Source: Ignavibacteriales bacterium
GTDB lineage: Bacteria > Bacteroidota > Ignavibacteria > Tepidaquicellales > Tepidaquicellaceae
Length of the DNA: 64,000 nt
Direction: 5' to 3'
Assembly (NCBI GenBank): GCA_020635255.1
Contig: JACKAC010000001.1
Coordinates: 1,279,501 to 1,343,500 of the forward strand
The notes under the pieces were generated by a model that did not search any database, was not told the origin of the DNA, and was given only the letters and a program-made list of their open reading frames with translations. Position 1 is the first letter of the stretch. Each line of letters starts with the position of its first letter. The translations under genes were made by a program, and so were the position numbers. Shown here one piece after another: positions 24,722-34,188 of this stretch.

Positions 24722-27448
24722 ATGAAAAGAAATTTTTACAACCTTTATTTTATTTTTTTTATAACAATAATTCTAACCGGCACTCTTCAGGCGCAGGTCT
24801 CGCGTCATTTTTCCTGGTTGCATCCAAAACCCCAGGGACAATCCATTAGAAATGTATTTACAATAGATCAAAATAAATGGTATGGCGTAACACTCTCCGG
24901 TGATTTTATTAGAACTATCGACGGGGGTGCGAGCTGGACCATTACTGATAATATAGGCGGAACAAATCTTTCGACAGGGAATCCTTTTGCGTTGTATGAT
25001 CTTAATATGTTTGACGAAAAAACCGGAGTGATCTGCGGAGAAGATGGCTTACTTGCGCGCACTACAACAGCTGGGGTTACATGGGAAAAATTTTCCGTTC
25101 CTGATGATAATAGGGGTATCTGGTATGACTTCTTTTTTGTTAACGCAAAAACAGGTTTCGTAGGTGGTGAATCACGCAATGGAATTAAAATGACAACTGA
25201 CGCAGGGCTACATTGGAGTGATATACATTCTCCTAATACTAACGCATTTAGTATTTTTGCTTTCGATGCAAATAATATTTATACTTCATCTGATAATGGA
25301 AAAGTGTTTTTTACTGAGGACGGCGGAGAGACTTGGAATGCTATTAATACCGGTTCGAATGATACTCTCTGGAAAATAAATTTTTACGATAAGCAAACTG
25401 CTGTTGCCTGTGGTACATCGAATACTGTAATGCTTACTAAAGATAGAGGAAGGACTTGGAACTTGTTTACTAAAAACCTTCCTGAAAATACCTGGTATGA
25501 TATTGATTTTCAGACAGACGAAACTTCAACTGCTGTATCCGAATCATTTGCATCGGAAAGTTTTCCTCCGGATGGATGGAGCTCTTTTTCATATTCCGGT
25601 TCATCGATGTGGGAAAGATCCACAGTTTCACCTAACCTCACTCCTGCCTGCGCATGGAGTAACTTCGACCCGGTAATGGGGGACAATGTTCTTCTTACCC
25701 CTGAACTTGAAATAACGGCAGGTGATCAGCTTGTATTTTACCTGAGACGAAGTTATACGGGTACTATTTTTAATTGGGACTCTCTCGAGGTATTTGTTTC
25801 AGCCAGGGGAGGAAATACTACTCGGCACCTTGAGCCGTTAATGCGAATAGGTGTAAACTCAATTGACACCTCCCTTTCCACTTATCCGCCAAGAATAGGC
25901 ACTTACAAGAAATACGTTTTCCAACTCGACAAATATGCCGGTAATATAGTCCAGGCAGGATTTAGACACAAGAATTCCGATGGAACAGGTGTACGGCTTG
26001 ATGAGATTTTATTGGGTTCATACAGATCTAAAAAACTCCAGCGAGTTTATCTGACTGGTAATAAAGTAAATGTCTACAGAAATACAGTATCACCTTTCGT
26101 ATCATCAAAACAACCATGGATGCCTGTATCTTTTATAAACTCAGGACAGGTATACAAGGGCAATGCTCTTTCAACTGTGGTTATGGGTGAGGACTCTCTT
26201 ATCGTTGCAGGTACAAACGGACTCATCAACAAAAGCTACTCTTCTACTGGTAACCAATCATACTCTGATAGAAATACTGACAATAACCTCTATGACCTTT
26301 GGACTAACTCTTCCGGCGCAAAAATAATTAGCGTAGGTTCTTCCGGAGACGTTCTAACTTCGAATAACGGAGGACAGTCCTGGGAATATAATAATATTAG
26401 TGAAAGATCCCTTTACAGTATTTCAATGGTTGATGACAATACCGGATGGATTGCCGGAGCGGAAGGTTATTTATATCGAACAACAGACGGAGGGGTTACA
26501 TGGGACAGATCGGTAAACCACAAAGCAATTAACCTTGTCTTCAATGATTTTCGTGAGATTAATTTTGTAGATCCCAAAGTTGGTTGGGCTTTCGGTCAAA
26601 ATGGTGCAATAATAAAAACAACAAGCGGTGGCGATGTTTGGACAAAGCAAAATTCAAACCTTGCTAAAGATATTACTATTCATGATTCATACATGTTAAA
26701 CCGAAGCGAAGGTGTATTTGTTGGCGAACATGGAGTGATAGAAAAAACTACAAACGGCGGTGAAAAATGGATCCGCTTGAATTACAATAATCCAAATACC
26801 GATCTCCGAAGTGTCTTTATGTTTGATTCAAATAATGGTTGGATATGTGGAACAAAAGGGGTTTTATTAAAAACGTCTGATGGAGGAGACAGCTGGACAT
26901 CTGTCGAGCTTCCTTATCCATACACTGACCTTTACGGAGTACAATTCATCGATAGCGATAATGGAATAGTTGTCGGTGAGTCTGGTAAGACTTTCCGTAC
27001 GACCGATGGAGGTGTTTCATGGGAATTTGAAAACTCGGGCGCAACCGATCACTACTCGATACAAATGCTATCACCGGAGATTTCGTATATATCCTCCTCA
27101 ACCGGAAATATTATTATGTATAATAGTCGCGTGGAAACCAGTAACCGAATTGTTTTTAGAAATGAGCAAAATTCTCCGGACAAATTAACCCTCGAACAGA
27201 ATTATCCTAATCCCTTTAATCCAACTACTAATATATCATTCTCTATACCGCAGCCGGGCAATATTTCCCTAAAAGTGTATGACCTTGCCGGTAGGGAAAT
27301 CATATCCTTAATAAATAACGAATTATTAAATTCCGGTACTTACTCAAAATCATTTAACGGTGAAAACCTAGCCTCTGGTGTCTATTTTTACTCTCTCCAA
27401 ATTAATGGAAAAGTCTCCATGACCAGAAAAATGCTTCTGGTTAAATAA
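24722..27448 (+). CDS. T9SS-sorted YCF48-repeat protein with adhesin-like jelly roll, copy 1
   Basis: 908 residues with a signal peptide (cleavage near LQAQ). Residues 30-270 and 500-800 hold YCF48/BNR-type propeller repeats (TTDGGVTW, TTNGGEKW, TSDGGDSW). Between them, about 272-440, is an inserted choice-of-anchor J (cleaved-adhesin-like) jelly roll: FPPDGWSSFS, LRRSYTGTIFNWDSLEVFV, then GVRLDEI. The C-terminus (about 824-908) is a T9SS sorting domain (EQNYPNPFNPTTNI ... TRKMLLVK). Probably a surface-exposed binding or adhesion protein. The next gene has the same architecture. Confidence 0.88.
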   Translation: MKRNFYNLYFIFFITIILTGTLQAQVSRHFSWLHPKPQGQSIRNVFTIDQNKWYGVTLSGDFIRTIDGGASWTITDNIGGTNLSTGNPFALYDLNMFDEKTGVICGEDGLLARTTTAGVTWEKFSVPDDNRGIWYDFFFVNAKTGFVGGESRNGIKMTTDAGLHWSDIHSPNTNAFSIFAFDANNIYTSSDNGKVFFTEDGGETWNAINTGSNDTLWKINFYDKQTAVACGTSNTVMLTKDRGRTWNLFTKNLPENTWYDIDFQTDETSTAVSESFASESFPPDGWSSFSYSGSSMWERSTVSPNLTPACAWSNFDPVMGDNVLLTPELEITAGDQLVFYLRRSYTGTIFNWDSLEVFVSARGGNTTRHLEPLMRIGVNSIDTSLSTYPPRIGTYKKYVFQLDKYAGNIVQAGFRHKNSDGTGVRLDEILLGSYRSKKLQRVYLTGNKVNVYRNTVSPFVSSKQPWMPVSFINSGQVYKGNALSTVVMGEDSLIVAGTNGLINKSYSSTGNQSYSDRNTDNNLYDLWTNSSGAKIISVGSSGDVLTSNNGGQSWEYNNISERSLYSISMVDDNTGWIAGAEGYLYRTTDGGVTWDRSVNHKAINLVFNDFREINFVDPKVGWAFGQNGAIIKTTSGGDVWTKQNSNLAKDITIHDSYMLNRSEGVFVGEHGVIEKTTNGGEKWIRLNYNNPNTDLRSVFMFDSNNGWICGTKGVLLKTSDGGDSWTSVELPYPYTDLYGVQFIDSDNGIVVGESGKTFRTTDGGVSWEFENSGATDHYSIQMLSPEISYISSSTGNIIMYNSRVETSNRIVFRNEQNSPDKLTLEQNYPNPFNPTTNISFSIPQPGNISLKVYDLAGREIISLINNELLNSGTYSKSFNGENLASGVYFYSLQINGKVSMTRKMLLVK

Positions 27449-27543
27449 CCATTTTTATCCCAAATACATAACAATTATATTTTTATCTTGACTATACAAT
27501 TCTTTAGTCTTATTCTGTAGGATAAAGGCTAAAATGTTTGTAG

Positions 27544-27666
27544 GAAATTTCCTATTTTATTGTAGGTAATCACCTATGGGGCGATAAACACGGATCTATT
27601 CTCCATTTCTACTCAACACCTTCCAATAATGGAGAAACCTGGAAACTGATGCATATCCATTTTTAG
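27544..27666 (+). pseudogene. Possible remnant of a YCF48-type gene
   Basis: Forty codons between two stops, without a start codon at the beginning, read as IVGNHLWGDKHGSI followed by PSNNGETWKLM. The second part resembles the Asp/Asn-Asn-Gly-Gly-x-Trp turns of the flanking YCF48 proteins. It may be the rest of a third tandem copy; a chance match over so short a stretch cannot be excluded. Confidence 0.3.
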
Positions 27667-27719
27667 AGATTTCAACCAAATAAGCATTGAATTTCTTTTA
27701 ATTCATTTCTTTAATATAA

Positions 27720-27725
27720 AGGAGG
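27720..27725 (+). promoter_or_regulatory. Strong ribosome binding site of YCF48 copy 2
   Basis: AGGAGG lies 7 bases before the ATG at 27733. Most genes of the window have weak or no Shine-Dalgarno sequence, so this suggests strong translation. Confidence 0.7.
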
Positions 27726-27732
27726 ATTTACT

Positions 27733-30441
27733 ATGAGAAAATTGATTTTCTCACTTTTCTGGTGCGCTATTATGCTTTTATTCACCTTCCAGATTTCTTC
27801 AGCGCAGGTCAATAATGAGCATAAATATCTTCACCCTTCACCACAGGGTGCTTACCTTCGATGGGTAAAAATGTGGGATGCCAATAACTGGTATGCAGCT
27901 GGTTACGGCGCTACCTTCATGAAGACATCAAATGGGGGCAGTACGTGGACAGTTTATAACAGTTTTTTTGTTGATGGTAGTTATGGATACGATTTTCATT
28001 ACGATGCTTTCTTTATTAATATGAATACAGGCTGGATGTGCGGAAACACCGGTAAGATATTTAAAACGACAAACGCAGGGGTAACCTGGGATACTTCCAT
28101 TACAGCAATATCTTCCGGCGTAACCTGGTATGATCTTGAATTCCTTGATGCGAATACCGGCTTTGCTGCAGGAACATCAACAGGAAGAGTTGCAATGACA
28201 ACTGACGGAGGAGCTACATGGTCGATGATGGGTACTCCGCCAAGTGCTACTTATTACGGTGTATATGCAAAGGACGCGAATAATGTTATTGCAACTTCCA
28301 CAGCTGGAAATATTCGTAAAACTACAGATGGAGGTACTACATGGACAACTATAAGTACAGGAGCATCGTCAACTCTCTACAAAGTTAACTTCCTAAATGC
28401 AAATACCGGCTATGTGTGCGGTAGCTCGACTGCAATAAGATATACTACTGATTTTGGAGACACATGGACTAGTACAAATACCGGTGTTGCATCATCTACT
28501 TTTTATGATATTGATTTTACCAGTAATACACTTCCGGCACCTACACTTAGTGAAGGATTTGATCCAGTAGCATTCCCGCCAACTGGTTGGGCACAGGCTA
28601 ATCTTTTGGGAACAAAACAGTGGTCCCGCTCTACAACAAATCCGCACACCGGTTCAGCTGTTGCTCTTAGTGACTGGGAAACAACTGGTGGAGTTGATTG
28701 GCTAAGAACTAATTCTAATGCTGTTTACGCAGGTGATTCACTAACATTTTGGCTTAGAAGATCATATACCGGAGCGTCTTTTGACTGGGATTCACTCCAA
28801 ATATGGGTTGGTACCTCAGCTGATACATCGACTATGACAAAAATACTTGCGCTCGGTGTAAATAATCTGATAGACACAACAGGCAACTCGTATCCGCCAA
28901 GACCGGGAACCTACAAAAGATATGCGGTTAATATGAGCTCCTTTGCCGGACAAAACGTCTTCATTGCATTCAGACATAGTAATCTTGACGGAACAGGGGT
29001 TAGACTTGACGATCTTGATCTTGGCTTAAGCCGTCCGTCATCACAGGATAATGTGATCATTACAGGAAATTCTTTTAATTTATATACATCTCCTGTTGGA
29101 CAGGATGCGTTCGATACACTTCAGATATTAGATAATTCGCAGCCATGGACAGGTACCTTTTATAGTACAGATCTTTTAGGTGATACCATTACTTCAGCCG
29201 GACAATCAGGTATGATAAATACTCGCTACAGTCCGTCAAATAGAGTTGCTCACACCAATTGGATCAAAGCTGGTAACTTTTATGACATCTGGGCTGAGAG
29301 TACTACAGGAAGAGTAATAGCAGTCGGATCACCGGGTATAGCCGGAAGCGTATTCGACCAGGTAATGTACTCTACTAACGGAGGACAGGACTGGGCTATA
29401 GGTAACTTTTCAGGAACTGCCGATGAAGACCTGAATAGCATCTGTATGATAAATGCTACAACCGGTTTTGTTGCTGGTGATGAAGGCGGAGTACATAAAA
29501 CAACTGACGGCGGTGCTACATGGACAGAACTAACTGCTACAGGTACTACAACTGAATTAGAAAAGGCAGTCTTTTTGAATGCAAATACCGGGTATGTCTT
29601 CGGTGATGATGGTAATAATTATAAAACAACCAACGGCGGTACATCCTGGAGCCCTTATACATGGGGTGGTGGAACAAATGATGTTTATGGTGCATTCTTT
29701 GTTGATGTTAATACCGGATGGGCGGTTGGACAGTCAGGTGATGTTTATAAAACTACTGACGGTGGTGCTACAACAACATCACAGGATGCAGGAGTCGGTA
29801 CTTCAATTATCTATGATATATTTATGCTGAATGCAAATACAGGTTGGCTAACCACTACAACAGGAAGAGTAAGACATACGTCTGACGGCGGTACAACATG
29901 GGATACTGTAGATGTTCCTTTCTCGAGTACATGCCAATCCGTTTTCTTTACAGATCCATTGAATGGAATGGTGACCGGCTCAACCGGAGCGGTTTTTAGA
30001 ACTCGGGACGGTGGAAATAGCTGGGAATCTACGAATATAGGATATTCCACTCCTTATCAGGTATATATGACCGCTACTAATAGAGCTTTCATATGCGGTT
30101 CCATACAATCTGTCTATCAATACCAGGAAACTGTGACCGGAAACGGCATTAATTTTACAAACAACGTTCCTGATAAATACTTCCTCGATCAGAACTATCC
30201 AAATCCATTCAATCCAAGCACAACGATAAAGTTTGGATTGCCAAAGGAAGGAACCGTATCACTCAGGATCTATGATATAGCTGGTAGGGAAGTATCAAAT
30301 ATTATCAACAATCAAAGAATGAATGCAGGAATAGTTTCCTATAATTTTAATGGAAGCGCTCTTGCATCAGGCGTATATTTCTATACTCTTGTAGTTGATA
30401 ATAATTTAATTGCTACCAAGAAAATGGTTCTTGTTAAGTAA
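27733..30441 (+). CDS. T9SS-sorted YCF48-repeat protein with adhesin-like jelly roll, copy 2
   Basis: 902 residues, same order as the gene before it: signal peptide (cleavage near SSAQ), YCF48 repeats (30-265), a choice-of-anchor J jelly roll (about 270-430: FPPTGWAQ, LRRSYTGASFDWDSLQIWV, GVRLDDL), more YCF48 repeats with TTDGGATW turns, and a T9SS sorting domain (DQNYPNPFNPSTTI ... TKKMVLVK). Its repeats are more regular and Thr/Gly-rich than those of copy 1. The strong AGGAGG site suggests high expression. Ligand unknown; adhesion or binding of a polymer is plausible for this architecture. Confidence 0.88.
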   Translation: MRKLIFSLFWCAIMLLFTFQISSAQVNNEHKYLHPSPQGAYLRWVKMWDANNWYAAGYGATFMKTSNGGSTWTVYNSFFVDGSYGYDFHYDAFFINMNTGWMCGNTGKIFKTTNAGVTWDTSITAISSGVTWYDLEFLDANTGFAAGTSTGRVAMTTDGGATWSMMGTPPSATYYGVYAKDANNVIATSTAGNIRKTTDGGTTWTTISTGASSTLYKVNFLNANTGYVCGSSTAIRYTTDFGDTWTSTNTGVASSTFYDIDFTSNTLPAPTLSEGFDPVAFPPTGWAQANLLGTKQWSRSTTNPHTGSAVALSDWETTGGVDWLRTNSNAVYAGDSLTFWLRRSYTGASFDWDSLQIWVGTSADTSTMTKILALGVNNLIDTTGNSYPPRPGTYKRYAVNMSSFAGQNVFIAFRHSNLDGTGVRLDDLDLGLSRPSSQDNVIITGNSFNLYTSPVGQDAFDTLQILDNSQPWTGTFYSTDLLGDTITSAGQSGMINTRYSPSNRVAHTNWIKAGNFYDIWAESTTGRVIAVGSPGIAGSVFDQVMYSTNGGQDWAIGNFSGTADEDLNSICMINATTGFVAGDEGGVHKTTDGGATWTELTATGTTTELEKAVFLNANTGYVFGDDGNNYKTTNGGTSWSPYTWGGGTNDVYGAFFVDVNTGWAVGQSGDVYKTTDGGATTTSQDAGVGTSIIYDIFMLNANTGWLTTTTGRVRHTSDGGTTWDTVDVPFSSTCQSVFFTDPLNGMVTGSTGAVFRTRDGGNSWESTNIGYSTPYQVYMTATNRAFICGSIQSVYQYQETVTGNGINFTNNVPDKYFLDQNYPNPFNPSTTIKFGLPKEGTVSLRIYDIAGREVSNIINNQRMNAGIVSYNFNGSALASGVYFYTLVVDNNLIATKKMVLVK

Positions 30442-30484
30442 GATTTATTGTAAAAGTTAAAGTAATACTTTAATATATTTTTCC

Positions 30485-30517
30485 GAGTGCCTTGGACTAT
30501 GTTCAGGGCACTCTTTA
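30485..30517 (+). terminator. Terminator after YCF48 copy 2
   Basis: GAGTGCC (30485-30491) pairs with GGCACTC (30507-30513), 15-base loop, then TTTATT. Confidence 0.6.
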
Positions 30518-30745
30518 TTGAGCTATAACTTGATTATTTATTTGTTGAATATATCATTTATTATCAGTATATTAAAATACTCAACTCGAAATTTCTACAC
30601 TAATAGCTCTTAATTTCCATTGTTGTATTTATGTTGATTATGAGAGGTTTTGACTGTTATGCTACCGTCCTTGCATGTGGGATAAAAGCATTTATGGTTA
30701 ACTAGGATAGCTGGTTCAAATTTCATTTGGACCTCCTTAACAAAC

Positions 30746-30782
30746 AAAGCGTCCTGAATGTGCGGCAGGACGCTTTCTTTTT
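30746..30782 (+). terminator. Strong terminator without an obvious upstream gene
   Basis: AAAGCGTCCTG (30746-30756) pairs perfectly with CAGGACGCTTT (30766-30776) around 9 bases, followed by CTTTTT on the plus strand. Confidence 0.75.
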
Positions 30783-30784
30783 GC

Positions 30785-30812
30785 TAAAAAAAGGCGGGGT
30801 TTAACCCGCCTG
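30785..30812 (-). terminator. Terminator of the Spy/CpxP-like gene
   Basis: Read on the minus strand, AGGCGGG pairs with CCCGCCT and is followed by seven T, 35 bases after the stop of the gene at 30846. Confidence 0.75.
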
Positions 30813-30845
30813 GTTTGAAAATATGTCAGACATTGAAAATGAGCT

Positions 30846-31250
30846 CTAATTCATTCCCATTTTGCCTTTGCCATATTTCCTCCTCAAATTATTTCTCATG
30901 TTATTTTCGATCTGTGTATACTTATCGTATTGATCGGAATTAAGGATAGATTTCATACTATTGTTCAGATCGGTTCGTCGCTTATCGGATGCATCTCTGA
31001 ACGCATCCCTGTCACCGCTGTACTTTTCGAAATCTTCGTCCCTCTGCTGTTCATGAGAAAGCAATGTGCTATAGACCTTATTATACTGATCATCACTCAG
31101 ATTTAGCTGGTCATTGAGATAATCTGCCATATAGCCGGCTCTATCTCCGCATTTTCCTGAGTACTTATAGTTATCATTATTCGGCTGGGAAAGTCCTGCT
31201 ATTGCCGTAAACGCGACTATAAAAAATATTAATATGATCTTCGTTTTCAT
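30846..31250 (-). CDS. Spy/CpxP-like small periplasmic protein
   Basis: 134 residues. A signal peptide (MKTKIILIFFIVAFTAIAG, cleavage near LSQ) is followed by a helical, highly charged mature part with LNLSDDQYNKVYSTLLSHE and MKSILNSDQYDKYTQIE. The paired L-(S/N)-x-x-Q-x-x-K helices are the pattern of Spy/CpxP-related stress proteins and of similar uncharacterised Bacteroidota proteins. Likely a periplasmic chaperone or envelope-stress protein. A GGAG sequence lies close before the start and a good terminator follows, so it is a single-gene unit. No two-component partner is adjacent. Confidence 0.75.
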   Translation of the reverse strand: MKTKIILIFFIVAFTAIAGLSQPNNDNYKYSGKCGDRAGYMADYLNDQLNLSDDQYNKVYSTLLSHEQQRDEDFEKYSGDRDAFRDASDKRRTDLNNSMKSILNSDQYDKYTQIENNMRNNLRRKYGKGKMGMN

Positions 31251-31382
31251 ATCTTCTCCTATTAAATTTCTTCCCTAATTATAATCTATATACTGGTAGA
31301 TTAATTTGGTATGATTTATATCACAAACAGAATTGAAAATTTTTACTATATTAGTATACAGTGTAAAACTAAATTCTCAACT

Positions 31383-32492
31383 GTGGTCATAGGAGTTCCC
31401 CGGGAAATAACTGAAAATGAGAACAGAGTTGCTCTGGCTCCTGATACCGTGTCCAAGCTTGTTAAGCTGGGATTCAAAATTTTGATGGAAAAAGATGCCG
31501 GTATAAATGCTGGGTTTAGTGATCAGGCATATACGACCGCAGGAGCAGAGATATCACCCGATACCAAATCACTTTATAACTCATCCGACATTATTTTAAA
31601 GGTTCAAAAACCCACTCCCGACGAATTGAAGTCAATGAAAAAGGGGACTTACCTTATTTCTTATTTCTTCCCGTTGATAAATACCGACCTTGTAAAAACC
31701 GCCGCTGATGCCGGGATAAACGTCATGGCAATGGATGCCGTTCCGAGAATTACCCGTGCGCAATCGATGGATGTTCTAAGCTCCCAGGCTAATCTTGCCG
31801 GGTATAAAAGCGTGCTCATGTGCGCTAACGAACTTGGTAAAATATTCCCCCTTATGATGACTGCCGCCGGTACAATAACACCCGCCAAGGTTGTAATAAT
31901 GGGTGCTGGTGTTGCGGGTTTACAAGCGCTTGGTACTGCAAAAAGGCTAGGAGCTGTTGTCGAAGTTTCAGATATCCGGCCTGCCGTTAAAGAGGAAGTG
32001 CAGAGCCTCGGAGGAAAATTCATCGAAGTAGAAACAACTGAAGATATGCAGGATGAAGGAGGATATGCAAAGGAAGTATCGGAAGAATTTCTCAAAAAGC
32101 AAAAGGATCTTATATTCAAACATATTACTGAAGCCGACATTGTGATCACTACTGCCCTTGTTCCGGGTAAAAAGGCGCCTGTCCTTGTTACAGAAGAGAT
32201 GGTAAAAAATATGAAACCGGGCTCTGTAATACTCGATATGGCGGTAGAATTTGGTGGCAATTGCGAGCTTAGTGAACTGAACAAGACTGTTACTAAACAT
32301 GGTGTGAAAATAATAGGTGAACCCAATATCCCATCTCTCGTTCCAAAGGATGCAAGTGAGGTTTATTCTAAGAATCTACTCAATCTGTTAAAACTTATAT
32401 CGAAAGAAGGTGAGCTTGCTATTGATGACGAGGATGAGATAGTTAAAGGAATCTTGATTGTAAAAGACGGCAATATTCTTAACAATAAATAA
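31383..32492 (+). CDS. pntA: NAD(P) transhydrogenase subunit alpha, NAD-binding part
   Basis: Catalytic domain I of the proton-translocating transhydrogenase; binds NAD(H). The family begins M-x-IGVP(R/K)E, so I favour the GTG at 31383 (VVIGVPREITENENRVALAP); an in-frame ATG at 31311 would add 24 residues with no family match. The NAD site is MGAGVAGLQALGTAKRLGAVVEVSDIRP, visible around residue 170. About 369 residues. It opens a three-gene operon with the separate membrane subunit and the beta subunit, the split-alpha arrangement known from several bacteria. The enzyme uses proton-motive force to make NADPH. Confidence 0.93.
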   Translation: MVIGVPREITENENRVALAPDTVSKLVKLGFKILMEKDAGINAGFSDQAYTTAGAEISPDTKSLYNSSDIILKVQKPTPDELKSMKKGTYLISYFFPLINTDLVKTAADAGINVMAMDAVPRITRAQSMDVLSSQANLAGYKSVLMCANELGKIFPLMMTAAGTITPAKVVIMGAGVAGLQALGTAKRLGAVVEVSDIRPAVKEEVQSLGGKFIEVETTEDMQDEGGYAKEVSEEFLKKQKDLIFKHITEADIVITTALVPGKKAPVLVTEEMVKNMKPGSVILDMAVEFGGNCELSELNKTVTKHGVKIIGEPNIPSLVPKDASEVYSKNLLNLLKLISKEGELAIDDEDEIVKGILIVKDGNILNNK

Positions 32493-32497
32493 AGATT

Positions 32498-32791
32498 ATG
32501 GAAAATCTCGGTTTATTAATGATGATATATGTTTTTGTGCTGGCTATATTCATTGGGTTTGAGCTTATATCCAAGGTTCCGCCAACACTTCATACACCAC
32601 TCATGTCAGGCTCAAATGCTATATCCGGGATAACGATCATCGGTTCGCTCCTTAGTGCAGGTGCCGAAGAGTTTACACTAAGTACAATACTTGGACTTAT
32701 CGCTATAATCTTTGCTATGATTAATGTTGTCGGTGGTTATATGGTTACCGATAGGATGCTCAAAATGTTTAAAAGGAAAGACAGTAAATAA
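32498..32791 (+). CDS. pntAB: NAD(P) transhydrogenase subunit alpha, membrane part
   Basis: 97 residues, three membrane helices, with the conserved cytoplasmic piece PPTLHTPLMSGSNAISGI that forms part of the proton channel. In many bacteria this is the C-terminal domain of PntA; here it is a separate gene, five bases after pntA and directly abutting pntB at 32792. Length and context leave little doubt. Confidence 0.94.
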   Translation: MENLGLLMMIYVFVLAIFIGFELISKVPPTLHTPLMSGSNAISGITIIGSLLSAGAEEFTLSTILGLIAIIFAMINVVGGYMVTDRMLKMFKRKDSK

Positions 32792-34183
32792 ATGAAGGAA
32801 TTTCTCGAAATAGCGCCTTATATATTTTATCTCGTTGCTTCGGTACTGTTTATTATCGGGATAAAGATGCTCGGGTCTCCAAAGACCGCGAGAAAAGGAA
32901 ATATGTATTCGGCAATAGGTATGCTTATCGCTATTGTAGTGACCCTTATTGATCAACGTATCCTTACATTTGAATGGATAATAATTGGAATTGTTGTTGG
33001 TTCACTAATTGGAGCAGTTCTTGCTATCAAAGTACAGATGACAGCAATGCCCCAGATGGTAGGACTGCTTAACGGATTTGGAGGCGGTGCTTCCGCGCTT
33101 GTTGCATTTTCTGAATATTTCAAAAGCGATGGTTACAATGATGTTCAGACATCTGTATCGGTCGTTCTTAGTATTCTTATTGGTGCGGTTACATTTAGCG
33201 GGTCATTGATCGCATTCGGAAAACTGCAGGGCATTGTTACAGGGCGAAGCGTGAAATTCCCGATGCAAAATGCCGTGAATGTTGTATTGATATTATTCGT
33301 ATTATTCCTGGGTGTTCTGGCTGTAATAGATCCGACTACCTCACTTTATTACGAAATCATTGTAGTTGTTTCTCTTATACTGGGTGTATTGCTCGTTATG
33401 CCAATAGGTGGTGCTGATATGCCCGTTGTAATATCACTATTGAATTCATACTCGGGTATCGCTGCGTCTATGACCGGATTTGTATTAGGAAATAACATGC
33501 TGATAATTGCCGGTGCATTGGTTGGAGCTTCAGGTATAATCCTAACAGACATTATGTGTAAAGGCATGAACCGCTCTCTGATGAATGTGCTTCTCGGAGG
33601 TTGGGATACAGCCGCAACTCTTGCCGCGGATCAGGCCGGTCAGAAAGAGGTTACCATTAAGTCGGTAGATGTTGAAGAAGCCGCTTTGATATTTGACGCC
33701 GCAAGCAAAGTAGTTATCATTCCCGGTTATGGAATGGCTGTTGCGCAGGCTCAGCATGCTGTAAAGGAATTGATGAACGTTCTCCAGAGCAGGGGAATCG
33801 ATGTAAAGTTTGCTATTCACCCTGTGGCGGGAAGAATGCCCGGTCACATGAATGTCCTTCTGGCTGAAGCTGACGTACCGTACGATCGTCTCTATGCTCT
33901 CGAAGATATTAATGACGACTTTTCTAATACGGATGTTTGCCTTATAATCGGAGCCAATGACGTAGTAAATCCCGCAGCAAGAAACAATCCTGCCAGCCCG
34001 ATATATGGAATGCCGATATTAAACGCGGATTTTGCAAAAACAGTGATAATTAACAAAAGATCTATGGCTGCAGGTTACGCAGGTATAGATAATGAATTAT
34101 TTGGTTACCCGAACGCTCTTATGTACTTCGGTGATGCCAAAGATGCCATGACAAAACTCGCCAACGAACTCAAAAATATGTAA
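32792..34183 (+). CDS. pntB: NAD(P) transhydrogenase subunit beta
   Basis: 463 residues: an N-terminal membrane part of about eight to nine helices (1-270, including GLLNGFGGGASALVAF and SYSGIAASMTGF) and a C-terminal NADP-binding domain III (about 285-463) with VIIPGYGMAVAQAQ, HPVAGRMPGHMNVLLAEA, IGANDVVNPAARNNP and KRSMAAGYAGIDN. The start codon follows the pntAB stop without a gap. It completes the transhydrogenase operon. Confidence 0.97.
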   Translation: MKEFLEIAPYIFYLVASVLFIIGIKMLGSPKTARKGNMYSAIGMLIAIVVTLIDQRILTFEWIIIGIVVGSLIGAVLAIKVQMTAMPQMVGLLNGFGGGASALVAFSEYFKSDGYNDVQTSVSVVLSILIGAVTFSGSLIAFGKLQGIVTGRSVKFPMQNAVNVVLILFVLFLGVLAVIDPTTSLYYEIIVVVSLILGVLLVMPIGGADMPVVISLLNSYSGIAASMTGFVLGNNMLIIAGALVGASGIILTDIMCKGMNRSLMNVLLGGWDTAATLAADQAGQKEVTIKSVDVEEAALIFDAASKVVIIPGYGMAVAQAQHAVKELMNVLQSRGIDVKFAIHPVAGRMPGHMNVLLAEADVPYDRLYALEDINDDFSNTDVCLIIGANDVVNPAARNNPASPIYGMPILNADFAKTVIINKRSMAAGYAGIDNELFGYPNALMYFGDAKDAMTKLANELKNM

Positions 34184-34188
34184 CCCTG

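Larger units (their letters stand above)
30442..30845. other. 404-base intergenic region with three hairpins and no clear gene
   Basis: From left to right: terminator of the preceding gene (30485-30517); an AT-rich stretch; a possible 24-codon open frame 30631-30705 with no ribosome site; an imperfect hairpin GGTTCAAAT/ATTTGGACC (30713-30733); a strong plus-strand terminator (30746-30782) with no annotated gene immediately before it; and the terminator of the minus-strand Spy-like gene (30785-30812). A small plus-strand RNA ending at 30782 would explain the extra terminator. Confidence 0.55.

Noticed and set aside
24722..30441. Possibility that the two YCF48 proteins are one broken gene
   Set aside because: Each has its own signal peptide, full domain set and C-terminal T9SS sorting tail, so both are complete.
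30631..30705. 24-codon open frame
   Set aside because: No ribosome site, no recognisable product, and frames of this length are frequent by chance; kept only as a remark under the possible small RNA.
30700..30735. GGTTCAAAT stretch resembling a tRNA T arm
   Set aside because: The flanking bases do not form a T stem of the right size, and no acceptor or anticodon arm can be drawn; it is better described as a simple hairpin.
31661..32326. 221-codon open frame opposite pntA
   Set aside because: It is the antisense of a well-conserved coding region, its product is Ser/Thr-rich without a recognisable domain, and pntA explains the stretch fully.
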